Source of the DNA: Streptococcus parasanguinis ATCC 15912
Lineage (GTDB): Bacteria; Bacillota; Bacilli; Lactobacillales; Streptococcaceae
Length of the DNA: 64,000 bases
NCBI RefSeq assembly: GCF_000164675.2
Contig: NC_015678.1
Coordinates: 1,550,001 to 1,614,000 of the forward strand
Direction of reading: 5' to 3'
In this document: piece by piece, positions 40,520 to 50,363 of the stretch
Layout of the letters: every line of letters starts with the position of its first letter
Numbering within the stretch: the stretch's first letter is position 1
Notes under the pieces: model-generated
Database searches by the model: none
What the model saw: only the letters and a program-made list of their open reading frames with translations
What the model was told of the DNA's origin: nothing
Translations under genes and position numbers: made by a program

Positions 40520-41017
40520 TTATTTTAATTCTTCAAATTTTCCATTTTTAACTTCTTTGAAACCACTTTGTTTCATCAGATCTACAGTTGATTTGTAGCT
40601 GATATAGTCGACTTTTTTATCTTGTTGTGTTGTTACTAATTTCTTTTCAATTAGTTGATCTAAGTCTGCCTTTTCATAATTTAGTGTTGTTTTTTCAACC
40701 ATATAATCGTCTTTGTATTCAGCAGAATGTGTGAATCCTTTGACATCCTTGTATTCTTCATCATATTTATCGATCATTTCCTTTAATTGATCTTTCGTAA
40801 CTCCCGCTTCTTTGTAATAAATAGTAGTGGTGGTTTGGTTACTGATCGCTTTATCTCCTTTATGTTCTATTGTAATACGAACATCTGTTTTCTTTTCTTG
40901 GCTGATTCCCTGAAGATAGGATTTTTGAACAGATTGTTGTCCACAAGCTCCAAGAAGAAAGAGAGTAAAGATAGCAATTAAAGAAAGAAAAATAGATTTC
41001 CATGTTTGTTTTTTCAT
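40520..41017 (-). CDS. DUF1307 (YehR-family) lipoprotein
   Basis: 165 residues from the ATG at 41017, which has aaggag upstream. Lipobox LGAC gives the acylated cysteine at about residue 25. The rest fits the DUF1307/YehR family of secreted lipoproteins with no defined activity. It is the only minus-strand gene in the 35-64 kb right arm, facing dnaN, so it opposes replication. Confidence 0.82.
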   Translation of the reverse strand: MKKQTWKSIFLSLIAIFTLFLLGACGQQSVQKSYLQGISQEKKTDVRITIEHKGDKAISNQTTTTIYYKEAGVTKDQLKEMIDKYDEEYKDVKGFTHSAEYKDDYMVEKTTLNYEKADLDQLIEKKLVTTQQDKKVDYISYKSTVDLMKQSGFKEVKNGKFEELK

Positions 41018-41194
41018 CTGAAAAACTCCTTTGTTCATTGTTAAATAGAGTATACCATATTTATCTTTTTAGAACGTTACAGTTTGATGAAAAATCTAGT
41101 TTCAAAGGTCATGAAATATTTCATTTTTCATCACTTGTCTTTTGAATTATGTTATAATGAAAGAGATTGAAATTTGAACGGAGAAAAAAGAAAA

Positions 41195-42310
41195 ATGGCA
41201 TTAACAGCAGGTATCGTTGGCTTACCAAATGTTGGTAAATCAACCCTATTTAACGCAATTACAAAAGCAGGAGCAGAGGCCGCAAACTATCCCTTTGCAA
41301 CTATTGATCCTAATGTCGGGATGGTAGAAGTTCCAGATGAACGACTTCAAAAATTAACTGAAATGATTACTCCTAAGAAGACGGTTCCTACAACATTTGA
41401 ATTTACAGATATTGCGGGGATCGTTAAAGGGGCTTCTAAAGGAGAAGGACTTGGTAATAAATTCTTGGCTAACATCCGTGAAGTAGATGCCATTGTCCAT
41501 GTGGTACGTGCTTTTGATGATGAAAATGTCATGCGGGAGCAAGGTCGTGAAGATGCCTTTGTCGATCCACTGGCAGATATTGATACCATCAATTTAGAAT
41601 TAATTTTAGCCGACTTAGAGTCTGTCAATAAACGCTATGCGCGTGTAGAAAAAATTGCTCGCACACAAAAAGATAAGGATTCTGTTGCGGAATTTAATGT
41701 TCTACAAAAAATCAAACCAGTTCTTGAAGATGGAAAATCAGCTCGGACCATTGAATTCACGGAGGAAGAACAAAAAGTGGTGAAAGGACTTTTCCTTTTG
41801 ACTACCAAACCAGTTCTTTATGTAGCAAATGTGGATGAAGATGTTGTTGCAGATCCAGACTCTATTGACTATGTGAAGCAAATTCGTGACTTTGCGGCAA
41901 CAGAGAATGCGGAAGTAGTGGTGATTTCTGCGCGTGCTGAGGAAGAAATTTCTGAGCTAGATGATGCAGATAAACAAGAATTTTTAGAGGCGATTGGCCT
42001 AACAGAGTCTGGAGTTGATAAACTTACGCGTGCAGCTTATCACTTGTTGGGACTTGGCACTTATTTCACAGCTGGTGAAAAAGAAGTGCGTGCTTGGACC
42101 TTCAAACGTGGCATGAAAGCTCCTCAAGCAGCTGGAATCATCCACTCTGATTTTGAAAAAGGATTTATTCGTGCCGTGACCATGTCCTATGATGATTTGG
42201 TCAAATACGGTTCTGAAAAGGCTGTTAAAGAAGCAGGACGCTTGCGCGAAGAAGGAAAAGAATATGTTGTCCAAGATGGGGACATCATGGAATTCCGTTT
42301 TAATGTATAA
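41195..42310 (+). CDS. ychF: Redox-regulated ATPase YchF (Obg family)
   Basis: 371 residues from the ATG at 41195, the standard YchF length. G1 motif GLPNVGKST, a NxxE-type G4 variant that favours ATP over GTP (NVDED), and a C-terminal TGS domain ([21 protein letters not shown]). It binds ribosomes and modulates stress responses. An extended -10 TGTTATAAT is at 41150-41158. Confidence 0.96.
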   Translation: MALTAGIVGLPNVGKSTLFNAITKAGAEAANYPFATIDPNVGMVEVPDERLQKLTEMITPKKTVPTTFEFTDIAGIVKGASKGEGLGNKFLANIREVDAIVHVVRAFDDENVMREQGREDAFVDPLADIDTINLELILADLESVNKRYARVEKIARTQKDKDSVAEFNVLQKIKPVLEDGKSARTIEFTEEEQKVVKGLFLLTTKPVLYVANVDEDVVADPDSIDYVKQIRDFAATENAEVVVISARAEEEISELDDADKQEFLEAIGLTESGVDKLTRAAYHLLGLGTYFTAGEKEVRAWTFKRGMKAPQAAGIIHSDFEKGFIRAVTMSYDDLVKYGSEKAVKEAGRLREEGKEYVVQDGDIMEFRFNV

Positions 42311-42329
42311 GATAGCTAAAAAAATGTAA

Positions 42330-42357
42330 AGGTTGGAAAAAATATTTCCAACCCTTT
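42330..42357 (+). terminator. Terminator of ychF
   Basis: aggttggaaa-aaatatttccaacccttttag: stem ggttggaaa/tttccaacc with a T tail, 20 bases after the stop codon. Confidence 0.8.
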
Positions 42358-42378
42358 TAGTGTTTTGAAAGGAAAGAG

Positions 42379-42948
42379 ATGACGAAATTAATTGTTGGAT
42401 TGGGAAATCCAGGTGATAAGTATTTTGAAACGAAACACAATGTAGGCTTTATGTTAGTTGATCAAATGGCAAAGTCTTTAAATCTTACTTTCTCCCATGA
42501 TAAGATTTTTCAAGCTGATATCGCCTCAACATTTTTGAATGGAGAAAAGGTCTATTTTGTAAAGCCAACCACTTTTATGAATGAGAGTGGAAAAGCAGTT
42601 CATGCCCTTCTGACTTATTATGGTCTGGATATTGAAGATCTTTTGGTTATTTACGATGATTTAGATATGGAAGTTGGCAAGATTCGTCTTCGAGCTAAAG
42701 GATCAGCTGGAGGTCATAACGGAATTAAATCGATTATTAATCATATTGGAACTCAGACTTTTTATCGAATTAAGATTGGAATTGGAAGACCTAAGCAAGG
42801 CATGTCAGTGGTTCATCATGTCTTAGGAAAATTTGATAAAGACGATTACATCACTATTCTACAAACAATCGATCGAGTAGAAGAAGCGGTTAACGATTAC
42901 TTGGTAGAAGAAAATTTTGAAAGAAGCATGCAGAAATACAACGGGTAA
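42379..42948 (+). CDS. pth: Peptidyl-tRNA hydrolase
   Basis: 189 residues. Conserved [19 protein letters not shown] with the catalytic His, [13 protein letters not shown], and [12 protein letters not shown] are all present. It releases tRNA from drop-off peptidyl-tRNA. mfd follows after 4 bases in the conserved pth-mfd-rqcP-divIC operon. Confidence 0.97.
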   Translation: MTKLIVGLGNPGDKYFETKHNVGFMLVDQMAKSLNLTFSHDKIFQADIASTFLNGEKVYFVKPTTFMNESGKAVHALLTYYGLDIEDLLVIYDDLDMEVGKIRLRAKGSAGGHNGIKSIINHIGTQTFYRIKIGIGRPKQGMSVVHHVLGKFDKDDYITILQTIDRVEEAVNDYLVEENFERSMQKYNG

Positions 42949-42952
42949 GTAG

Positions 42953-45900
42953 ATGAATGTAATTGATTTAGTGAGTCAAAACTCCAACCTTCTATCCTGG
43001 CAACAAGGTTTGCAAAAAAATAATAGGGAATTGATCTTAGGATTGTCTGCGACCACAAAGGCTATTGTAATGGCTTCAGCATTTGATTCTATTGAAAAAG
43101 CAGTCCTCATCACTTCCAGTTATAACGAAGCAGAACGATTGGCCAGTGATTTTATTGCCTTACTTGGAGAAGAGAAAGTCCATACATTTTTGGGAGATGA
43201 TAACCCTTTAGCAGAATTTGTTTTTGCTTCACAAGAAAGGCAATTTGCACGATTAGAGGCTTTGAACTTTTTATGTCAAGAAGATCGTCAAGGCATCCTT
43301 GTGACCAATGTGAGTGGTATAAAACTACTATTACCTTCTCCTAAAGTTTTTGCATCTAGCATTTTTCAATTGAAGGTTGGTCAAGAAATAGACTTAACTA
43401 CTCTGAGTGACACATTACAAAAGATTGGCTATCAAAAGGTGAGCCAAGTTTTGCAACAGGGAGAGTTTAGTCTACGAGGAGATATTTTAGATATCTTTGA
43501 GATTGAACAACTCAAACCCTATCGGATTGAATTTTTCGGAGATGAGATTGATGGAATCCGAATCTTTGACCCAGAAAGTCAGCGTTCTGTTGAAAATGTT
43601 GAAGAAGTTCAACTGAAGGCAGTGAGTGATCTATTGTTGCAAGAGGAAGATTTTATCCGTGGTCAGCAACAAATCGAACAATTGCAAGAACAGAGCGCGA
43701 ATGAAGAATTTAAATCTTATCTAGCAGAAATTCTAGGAGATATTTCTCAAAGGAAACTCCATCCGGATCTTAGAAAATTTATTAGTTTCTTTTACAAGAA
43801 ACAATATACCCTATTTGATTATCTCCCTAAACATACTCCAGTCTTTCTGGATGATTATCAAAAAATAGCAGATCAAATAGCAAGATTTGAACTAGATACA
43901 GCTAATCTTTTGACGGAAGATTTACATAAAAATAGAGCTTCTTCTCGCCAAGTGTATTTTGCAGATACCAGTACAACATTACGAAAATATACGCCTGCAA
44001 CTTATTTTTCAAACTTTCAAAAAGGATTGGGAAATCTGAAGTTTGATCATTTGTATCAATTCAATCAATATCCAATGCAGGAGTTTTTTGGACAATTTGA
44101 TTTACTAAAAGAGGAAATTGAACGGTATCGAAAATCAAACTATACTGTTATTGTCCAAGCAACTTCTCATCACAATCTTCAACAGCTCCATAAAAATTTA
44201 GAAGAGTATGGGATTCGATTAGATTATATTGATGGGGATACGATCATTCCTCAAGCTAGTCAATTAGTCGTTGGAGGATTAGCTCACGGTTTTCAATTTG
44301 TTGATGAAAAAATTGTCTACATTACAGAATCAGAGATTTATCAGAAAAAGATCAAACGAAAGATTCGCAGGCAAAATATTTCCAATGCAGAACGCCTAAA
44401 AAATTATAATGAATTGGAAAAAGGGGACTATGTTGTTCACCAAGTTCATGGTATTGGTCAATATTTGGGAATTGAAACGATTGAAATTTCGGGTGTCCAT
44501 CGTGATTATGTTTCAATTCAATATCAAAATGGAGATCGCATCTCGATTCCTGTCGATCAGATTCAGATGTTGTCCAAATACGTTGCAAGTGATGGAAAAG
44601 CGCCAAAAATTAACAAGTTAAATGATGGGCGTTTCCAAAAAACGAAGCAAAAGGTTCAGACCCAGGTGGAGGACATTGCAGATGATTTGATAAAACTTTA
44701 TGCTGAGCGTAGTCAATTAGAAGGATTTGCCTATTCCAAAGATGATGAAAATCAAGAGGCTTTTGAACAAGATTTTCCATATATTGAAACAGATGATCAA
44801 TTACGTTCCATTGAAGAAATCAAAAAAGATATGGAATCGAATCGTCCGATGGACCGATTGCTGGTTGGAGACGTCGGTTTTGGGAAAACAGAGGTCGCTA
44901 TGCGAGCAGCCTTTAAGGCAGTAAATGATCATAAACAAGTAGCAGTGCTGGTTCCTACCACTGTGCTTGCCCAACAACATTATGCCAATTTTAAGGAACG
45001 TTTTGAATCTTTTGCAGTAGAGGTTGCTGTTTTAAGTCGTTTCCAGAGTAAGGCAGAGCAGAAAGAAACGCTTGAAAAGTTGAAAAAAGGACGAGTGGAT
45101 ATTATTATTGGAACTCACCGACTCTTGTCCAAAGATGTTGTTTTTTCAGACTTAGGCTTAATCGTGATTGATGAAGAACAACGTTTTGGAGTGAAGCACA
45201 AAGAAACCTTGAAAGAATTGAAAAAAAAGGTGGATGTGCTTACCTTGACAGCTACCCCTATTCCTCGAACTCTTCATATGTCTATGCTAGGAATTCGAGA
45301 TTTGTCTGTCATCGAAACACCTCCGACCAATCGGTATCCTGTGCAAACTTTTGTATTAGAGACCAATCCAACCATTATTCGAGACGCTGTGTTGCGGGAG
45401 ATGGATCGTGGAGGACAGGCCTATTATCTTTACAATAAGGTAGATACAATTGAACAAAAGGTGTCTGAATTAAAAGAGTTGATTCCAGAGGCTTCGATTG
45501 GCTTTGTTCATGGCCAGATGAGTGAAGTTCGCTTGGAAAATACCCTATTGGATTTCATTAATGGCGAATACGATGTCTTAGTGACGACAACCATTATTGA
45601 GACAGGTGTGGATATTCCAAATGCCAATACACTCTTTATTGAAAATGCGGATCATATGGGACTTTCAACTCTTTATCAACTAAGAGGTCGTGTGGGACGA
45701 AGCAATCGAATTGCTTATGCTTATTTGATGTATCGTCCAGACAAATCTCTTACAGAAGTGTCTGAAAAACGTTTAGAAGCTATTAAGGGTTTTACTGAGT
45801 TGGGGTCTGGATTTAAAATTGCTATGCGAGATCTATCGATCCGTGGAGCAGGGAATATCCTTGGAGCTTCTCAATCTGGTTTCATCGATTCAGTTGGTTT

Positions 45901-46456
45901 TGAAATGTATTCCCAATTGTTAGAAGAAGCTATTGCTAAAAAACAAGGCCAAGAGCATCGCAGGCAAAAGAGTAATGCAGAGTTGAACCTTCAAATAGAT
46001 GCGTATTTACCTAATGAATATATTTCAGATCAACGTCAAAAAATTGAAATTTACAAACAAATTCGTGAAATGAATTCTGCGACTGACTATGAATACTTGC
46101 AAGATGAATTGATCGATCGTTTTGGAGAATACCCAGATGTTGTCGCCTACCTACTTGAAATTGGTTTAGTGAAAGCATATTTGGATCAAGTCTTTGTCCG
46201 TCTTATTGAGAGAAAACAACAAAAAGTGACAGTGAAATTTGAACCTATTGCAAAACAACTGTTTTTAACACAGGATTATTTCAAAGCTCTGTCAATGACG
46301 CAGTTGAAGGCACAGATTGCAGAAGAAAAGGGATTGATTGAAGTGATCTTCGATATTCGAAAGAAGAAAGATTTTGAAATTTTAGAAGCTCTGAAGCAAT
46401 TTGGTCAAACCTTATTGGAAATTAAACAGGAAAAAGAAGAGGACTACAGTTCTTAG
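42953..46456 (+). CDS. mfd: Transcription-repair coupling factor Mfd
   Basis: 1167 residues. UvrB-like N-terminal domains, the RNA polymerase-interacting domain (about 480-560, LEKGDYVVHQVHGIGQYLG), and a RecG-like translocase with Walker A GDVGFGKTEVA, DEEQRFG box and TATPIPRTLHM motif. It removes polymerases stalled at lesions and recruits UvrA. The C-terminal autoregulatory TRCF domain is complete. Confidence 0.97.
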   Translation: MNVIDLVSQNSNLLSWQQGLQKNNRELILGLSATTKAIVMASAFDSIEKAVLITSSYNEAERLASDFIALLGEEKVHTFLGDDNPLAEFVFASQERQFARLEALNFLCQEDRQGILVTNVSGIKLLLPSPKVFASSIFQLKVGQEIDLTTLSDTLQKIGYQKVSQVLQQGEFSLRGDILDIFEIEQLKPYRIEFFGDEIDGIRIFDPESQRSVENVEEVQLKAVSDLLLQEEDFIRGQQQIEQLQEQSANEEFKSYLAEILGDISQRKLHPDLRKFISFFYKKQYTLFDYLPKHTPVFLDDYQKIADQIARFELDTANLLTEDLHKNRASSRQVYFADTSTTLRKYTPATYFSNFQKGLGNLKFDHLYQFNQYPMQEFFGQFDLLKEEIERYRKSNYTVIVQATSHHNLQQLHKNLEEYGIRLDYIDGDTIIPQASQLVVGGLAHGFQFVDEKIVYITESEIYQKKIKRKIRRQNISNAERLKNYNELEKGDYVVHQVHGIGQYLGIETIEISGVHRDYVSIQYQNGDRISIPVDQIQMLSKYVASDGKAPKINKLNDGRFQKTKQKVQTQVEDIADDLIKLYAERSQLEGFAYSKDDENQEAFEQDFPYIETDDQLRSIEEIKKDMESNRPMDRLLVGDVGFGKTEVAMRAAFKAVNDHKQVAVLVPTTVLAQQHYANFKERFESFAVEVAVLSRFQSKAEQKETLEKLKKGRVDIIIGTHRLLSKDVVFSDLGLIVIDEEQRFGVKHKETLKELKKKVDVLTLTATPIPRTLHMSMLGIRDLSVIETPPTNRYPVQTFVLETNPTIIRDAVLREMDRGGQAYYLYNKVDTIEQKVSELKELIPEASIGFVHGQMSEVRLENTLLDFINGEYDVLVTTTIIETGVDIPNANTLFIENADHMGLSTLYQLRGRVGRSNRIAYAYLMYRPDKSLTEVSEKRLEAIKGFTELGSGFKIAMRDLSIRGAGNILGASQSGFIDSVGFEMYSQLLEEAIAKKQGQEHRRQKSNAELNLQIDAYLPNEYISDQRQKIEIYKQIREMNSATDYEYLQDELIDRFGEYPDVVAYLLEIGLVKAYLDQVFVRLIERKQQKVTVKFEPIAKQLFLTQDYFKALSMTQLKAQIAEEKGLIEVIFDIRKKKDFEILEALKQFGQTLLEIKQEKEEDYSS

Positions 46457-46514
46457 CTCATTTTTCGCATTTTATGTATAAAAAATGATACAATACTATG
46501 TTAGAGGTGACAGT

Positions 46515-46781
46515 ATGAGATTAGATAAATATTTAAAAGTTTCTCGCATTATTAAGCGTCGTCCTGTTGCAAAGGAAGTTGCAGATAAAGGGCGAATCAA
46601 AGTCAATGGAGTATTAGCCAAAAGTTCAACGGATTTGAAAGTGAATGATCAAATTGAAGTTCGTTTTGGAAATAAAGTATTGACGGTTAAAGTCTTGGAA
46701 ATGTTGGATAGTACAAAAAAAGAAGATGCATCCAAAATGTACGAAATAATTAGTGAAACAAGGATAGAAGAAGATGCCTAA
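46515..46781 (+). CDS. rqcP: S4-domain protein RqcP (ribosome quality control)
   Basis: 88 residues from ATG 46515 (gaggtga upstream). S4 fold: [40 protein letters not shown]. RqcP stabilises tRNA in poly-alanine tailing by RqcH on stalled 50S subunits. Its end overlaps the divIC start by 8 bases. Confidence 0.93.
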   Translation: MRLDKYLKVSRIIKRRPVAKEVADKGRIKVNGVLAKSSTDLKVNDQIEVRFGNKVLTVKVLEMLDSTKKEDASKMYEIISETRIEEDA

Positions 46782-47142
46782 AAATATCGTTCAAATGAAC
46801 AATAAATATATCAAAGACGAAAGTCAGCGAAAACGTTTTTTAGAAGAAGAAAGAAAAAAACGCAATCGTTTTCTAGGGCTCGTTTTGATATTGGTCATGT
46901 TACTGTTTATTCTTCCAACTTATAATTTAGCCCAGAGCTATCAATCGCTACAAGATAAAAAAGAACAATATAAACAGTTGGAAAAAGAGTATAAAGAAAC
47001 AAGTGAACAAAAAGAATACCAACAAGACATCGCTAAAAAATTAAAAGACGATGATTATGCAACAAAATATGCACGCGCCAAGTATTCTTTTTCAAAAGAT
47101 GGTGAATATGTTTATACCATCCCAGATTTACTCCCCCAATAA
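46774..47142 (+). CDS. divIC: Septum formation initiator DivIC (FtsB family)
   Basis: 122 residues: a basic cytoplasmic N-terminus, one membrane helix (about 33-52), an extracellular coiled coil ([20 protein letters not shown]) and the FtsB-type C-terminal [10 protein letters not shown]-like segment. It acts with DivIB and FtsL in the divisome. Confidence 0.93.
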   Translation: MPKNIVQMNNKYIKDESQRKRFLEEERKKRNRFLGLVLILVMLLFILPTYNLAQSYQSLQDKKEQYKQLEKEYKETSEQKEYQQDIAKKLKDDDYATKYARAKYSFSKDGEYVYTIPDLLPQ

Positions 47143-47145
47143 TCG

Positions 47146-47274
47146 ATGGAAAATATCTTACAAACAGTTAAACAATTTCTTGAATTTTCGGATGAAAAAT
47201 TAGAGGAATTAAAAAAGAAAAACCAAATGGTCAAACTTCAAAAGGATGAAAAGGAAAGGAATACAAGTGTCTAA
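47146..47274 (+). CDS. Small protein of 42 residues between divIC and the beta-lactamase-like gene
   Basis: ATG at 47146 four bases after the divIC stop, TAA ending at 47274, overlapping the next gene start (GTG 47267) by 8 bases. The product begins MENILQTVKQFLEFSDEKLE and continues as a highly charged helix rich in Lys and Glu. Position and tight overlap suggest a real gene; pneumococcus has a small gene of unknown role at the same place. No function assigned. Confidence 0.7.
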   Translation: MENILQTVKQFLEFSDEKLEELKKKNQMVKLQKDEKERNTSV

Positions 47275-48532
47275 ACGATTTCTGCTCCTATTGTTAGTTC
47301 CAATTTTATTTATTGGGTCTCAAGCAGCGAGTGTCGAGCAGTCTGAGTCTTCTCAGACAATGGCTCATCCATCAGAAATTTATTTTTCTTCAATTCCAGC
47401 GAACCCTAATGTCTATCGCAAAATTTCTGTTTTTTCTGATCCTCAGTTGAAAAAAGCAAAAGGAGAAATTCTTCCCAACACACCGTTTACAATCGAACAA
47501 CTCTTTGTAAATGATGAAAGAAAAGCTGTATTTAAAATAGCAGATAAAGGATATGTATTAGCAGATTCTTCTGTCATTTTTTCTGATGTTGTACAAGAAA
47601 CACAAGAAAAAAAACAAGCCATGTGGCTAAAACCTGGTTTTAAAGTGTACGACCGACCCTTAATAAATGGTGCACAAGAAAAAAATACACCTCTTTCTCC
47701 TTATACAAAAGTGACAGTCTTACGTACAGCTAAGACTTTACGAGATGAGTTTGTGGAGATTGAAGGTCAAGGCTGGGTGAACAAAGCATTCGTCACTGAA
47801 AAAGATAATCGAATGGAAAAAGTCCAGGACTTGTTAAATAGTAAATACAATTCTTCTTCGTATGGAATCTATGTGAAACAATTAGAGACTGGAAATACTG
47901 CTGGGATCAATCCGCAAAAAGAAATGTATTCTGCCAGTGTAACGAAATTACCATACTTGTACTATGTCCAAGAACAACTCAATAAAAAAGCCATTTCTCC
48001 ATCTACAACCTACAAGTATATTCCAGAAGTAAATGATTTCAAAGGAGGCTATGAACCAGAAGGAAGTGGTAGTCTTTCAAAAACACCAGATGGAAAAGAA
48101 TATAGTGTTCAAGAGTTGGTAGATAAAATTGCAAAAGAATCAGATAATGTTGGACATAATATCTTAAATTATTATGTCACTCATCAATCAGATCAAGATT
48201 TCCAAAAAACTTTGGATAAAATTGCAAAAAAACATTGGGATGTTGAAAAAAGAGAAGCATCCGCTGAAATGGCTGGCAATGTCATGGAAGCTGTTTATCA
48301 ACAGAATGGCCCTATTATTGATGCGCTCTCCTCTACAAAATATGATGATCAACGGATTGCGCGTGACCTTCCAGTAAAGGTTGCTCATAAAATTGGAGAT
48401 GCCTATGATTTTAGGCATGATGTTGCGATTGTATACACAAATTCACCCTATGTAATAGCCATTTTTACAGATCATTCGAATTATGATACGATTTCCAACA
48501 TTTCAAAAGATATCTATGAGGTATTGAAATAA
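47267..48532 (+). CDS. Secreted serine hydrolase, class A beta-lactamase-like fold
   Basis: 421 residues from the GTG at 47267, preferred because aaaggaa lies 7 bases upstream; an in-frame ATG at 47246 lacks this spacing. Signal peptide (about 1-21), a probable SH3/GW-like region (to about 180), then a beta-lactamase-type domain with SVTK (catalytic Ser and Lys), SDN (in ESDNVGHN) and KIG (in AHKIGD). All three motifs are intact. It may act on cell-wall peptides rather than drugs. tilS overlaps its stop. Confidence 0.85.
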   Translation: MSKRFLLLLLVPILFIGSQAASVEQSESSQTMAHPSEIYFSSIPANPNVYRKISVFSDPQLKKAKGEILPNTPFTIEQLFVNDERKAVFKIADKGYVLADSSVIFSDVVQETQEKKQAMWLKPGFKVYDRPLINGAQEKNTPLSPYTKVTVLRTAKTLRDEFVEIEGQGWVNKAFVTEKDNRMEKVQDLLNSKYNSSSYGIYVKQLETGNTAGINPQKEMYSASVTKLPYLYYVQEQLNKKAISPSTTYKYIPEVNDFKGGYEPEGSGSLSKTPDGKEYSVQELVDKIAKESDNVGHNILNYYVTHQSDQDFQKTLDKIAKKHWDVEKREASAEMAGNVMEAVYQQNGPIIDALSSTKYDDQRIARDLPVKVAHKIGDAYDFRHDVAIVYTNSPYVIAIFTDHSNYDTISNISKDIYEVLK

Positions 48533-49806
48533 TGGAAAAGCGATTTTTAGAGTTTTGTGAAAAACAAGATCTATTTACTCCCCATCGCCGTGTTTTGGTT
48601 GCCTTATCTGGTGGATTGGATTCAATGAATCTGTATGAACTTTTATATAAGAATAAAGAACGATTGAAAATCCATCTGGTACTCGCTCATGTCAATCATG
48701 GACAAAGACCAGAATCAGATTTAGAAGAAAGTGAACTTCGAACGCTAGCTGATAGGCGAGAGACACGTATTCATGTGGCTCACTATTCGGGTGATTTTAC
48801 GGAAGCAAAAGCTCGTACCTTTCGTTATGATTTTTTTAAACAGATTATGGAGAAAGAGGATTGCACCGCTTTAGTAACGGGTCATCATGCAAATGATCAA
48901 GCTGAAACAACTTTCATGCGCTTGATACGAGGAACAAAATTACGCCATTTAAGTGGTATTCCTGTACGCCAACCATTTGGCAAGGGTGAGTTAATCCGTC
49001 CTTTGTTAACTTTTACCAAAGATGAGTTGATGGAAATCCCTCACTTTGAAGACAGTAGCAATGACTCACAGGACTATTTTCGAAATCGTGTACGCCATCA
49101 ATACCTTCCAGAATTTGAAAAAGAAAATCCCCAAATGCAAGTAAGTCTTCGTTATTTAGCAGAGGAAGTGACTCATTGGCACCAAGCACTGAAAGAATTG
49201 ACTAGCGAGTTAACCATTCAAGATTTATCTTCTTTTAGAACGTATTCTCATTCTGTACAATCATTCTTATTAGAAGAGTATCTGGCACAATTTCCAGATT
49301 TGCAACTTGGTAGGGTACAGTTTCAAGAATTATTAGATTTACTGCGAAAAAAAAGAAATTGCGTTCATTATTTAAAGTCGAATTATGAACTACATCAAGA
49401 ATATGATTTCTTTGAAATACAAAAAATCAGTCAAAAGTCGGATGACCAACTCCTTCCATTTTTGTTAGAATTTGGGAATATCTTTGAAATTGCAAATTAT
49501 AAACTATCTTTTGGACAACCATTAGTAGGGGAAAATGTAGAAATTCTTTCTGTTTCACGCGAAACTCCCATCTTAATTAGAAGGAGAAAGGAAGGAGATC
49601 AGCTGCTTGTTAATGGACACCATCAAAAATTAAGACGATGGTTTATCAACCATAAAATTCCAATCTCTCTTCGGCAAAAGGCTCTCATTATAGAACAGAA
49701 TCATAATATTCTTTCTGTAGTGGGATTGGTAACGAGTGATTTGAGTCAGCCCTCAAAAAGTGGTATAATGAAAGATAGTCTTTATATTCAAAAAATAGAT
49801 AGGTAA
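48532..49806 (+). CDS. tilS: tRNA(Ile)-lysidine synthase TilS
   Basis: 424 residues. The PP-loop [13 protein letters not shown] (residues about 26-38) is followed by the [19 protein letters not shown] segment that defines TilS and by its C-terminal tRNA-recognition domains. It converts C34 of the CAU-anticodon tRNA-Ile to lysidine; such a tRNA gene is probably among the CAT tRNAs of this window. The start shares a base with the previous stop (TAATG). A parS-like site is inside at 49551-49566. Confidence 0.96.
   Translation: MEKRFLEFCEKQDLFTPHRRVLVALSGGLDSMNLYELLYKNKERLKIHLVLAHVNHGQRPESDLEESELRTLADRRETRIHVAHYSGDFTEAKARTFRYDFFKQIMEKEDCTALVTGHHANDQAETTFMRLIRGTKLRHLSGIPVRQPFGKGELIRPLLTFTKDELMEIPHFEDSSNDSQDYFRNRVRHQYLPEFEKENPQMQVSLRYLAEEVTHWHQALKELTSELTIQDLSSFRTYSHSVQSFLLEEYLAQFPDLQLGRVQFQELLDLLRKKRNCVHYLKSNYELHQEYDFFEIQKISQKSDDQLLPFLLEFGNIFEIANYKLSFGQPLVGENVEILSVSRETPILIRRRKEGDQLLVNGHHQKLRRWFINHKIPISLRQKALIIEQNHNILSVVGLVTSDLSQPSKSGIMKDSLYIQKIDR
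49551..49566. other. parS-like ParB binding site (degenerate)
   Basis: TGTTTCACGCGAAACT matches the parS consensus at 14 of 16 positions. It is inside tilS, about 12 kb right of dnaA. Confidence 0.75.
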
Positions 49807-49810
49807 AAAC

Positions 49811-50353
49811 ATGTTAGAAAAAGATATAAAAAAAGTATTAGTTTCACATGATGAAATTGTAGAAGCAGCAAAGAAATTGGGTGAAACCCTAACAAAAGAG
49901 TACCAAGGAAAAAATCCAATTTTTGTTGGAATTTTGAAAGGCTCTGTTCCATTTATGGCAGAGTTGATCAACCACGTAGATACACATATTGAATTGGATT
50001 TTATGCTGGTTTCAAGTTATCATGGTGGTACAGCAAGCTCAGGTATTATTAATATTATCAAGGATATCGACCAAGATATTACTGGTAGAGATATTTTATT
50101 TGTAGAAGATATTATCGATACAGGCAAAACCCTCAAGAGTCTGAAAGAACTCTTTGAAGAACGAAATGCAGCATCTGTAAAGATTGCTACCTTACTGGAT
50201 AAACCTGAGGGACGTTTGGTTGAGATTGAAGCAGATTACACTTGCTTTACGATTCCAAATGAGTTTGTTGTCGGATATGGTTTAGACTATGATGAAAATT
50301 ATCGTAACTTACCATATGTTGGTGTATTAAAAGAAGAAGTGTACTCAAAATAG
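49811..50353 (+). CDS. hpt: Hypoxanthine-guanine phosphoribosyltransferase
   Basis: 180 residues. PRPP-binding motif [16 protein letters not shown] (about residues 95-115) and the purine-binding region [20 protein letters not shown] are complete. It salvages hypoxanthine and guanine. It lies 4 bases after tilS and 10 before ftsH, the conserved tilS-hpt-ftsH order. Confidence 0.97.
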   Translation: MLEKDIKKVLVSHDEIVEAAKKLGETLTKEYQGKNPIFVGILKGSVPFMAELINHVDTHIELDFMLVSSYHGGTASSGIINIIKDIDQDITGRDILFVEDIIDTGKTLKSLKELFEERNAASVKIATLLDKPEGRLVEIEADYTCFTIPNEFVVGYGLDYDENYRNLPYVGVLKEEVYSK

Positions 50354-50363
50354 AGGAGACTAG

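Noticed and set aside
49849-49866. gtttcacatgatgaaa in hpt as a fourth parS
   Set aside because: The palindrome is broken by an extra base and the centre does not match; too far from the consensus.
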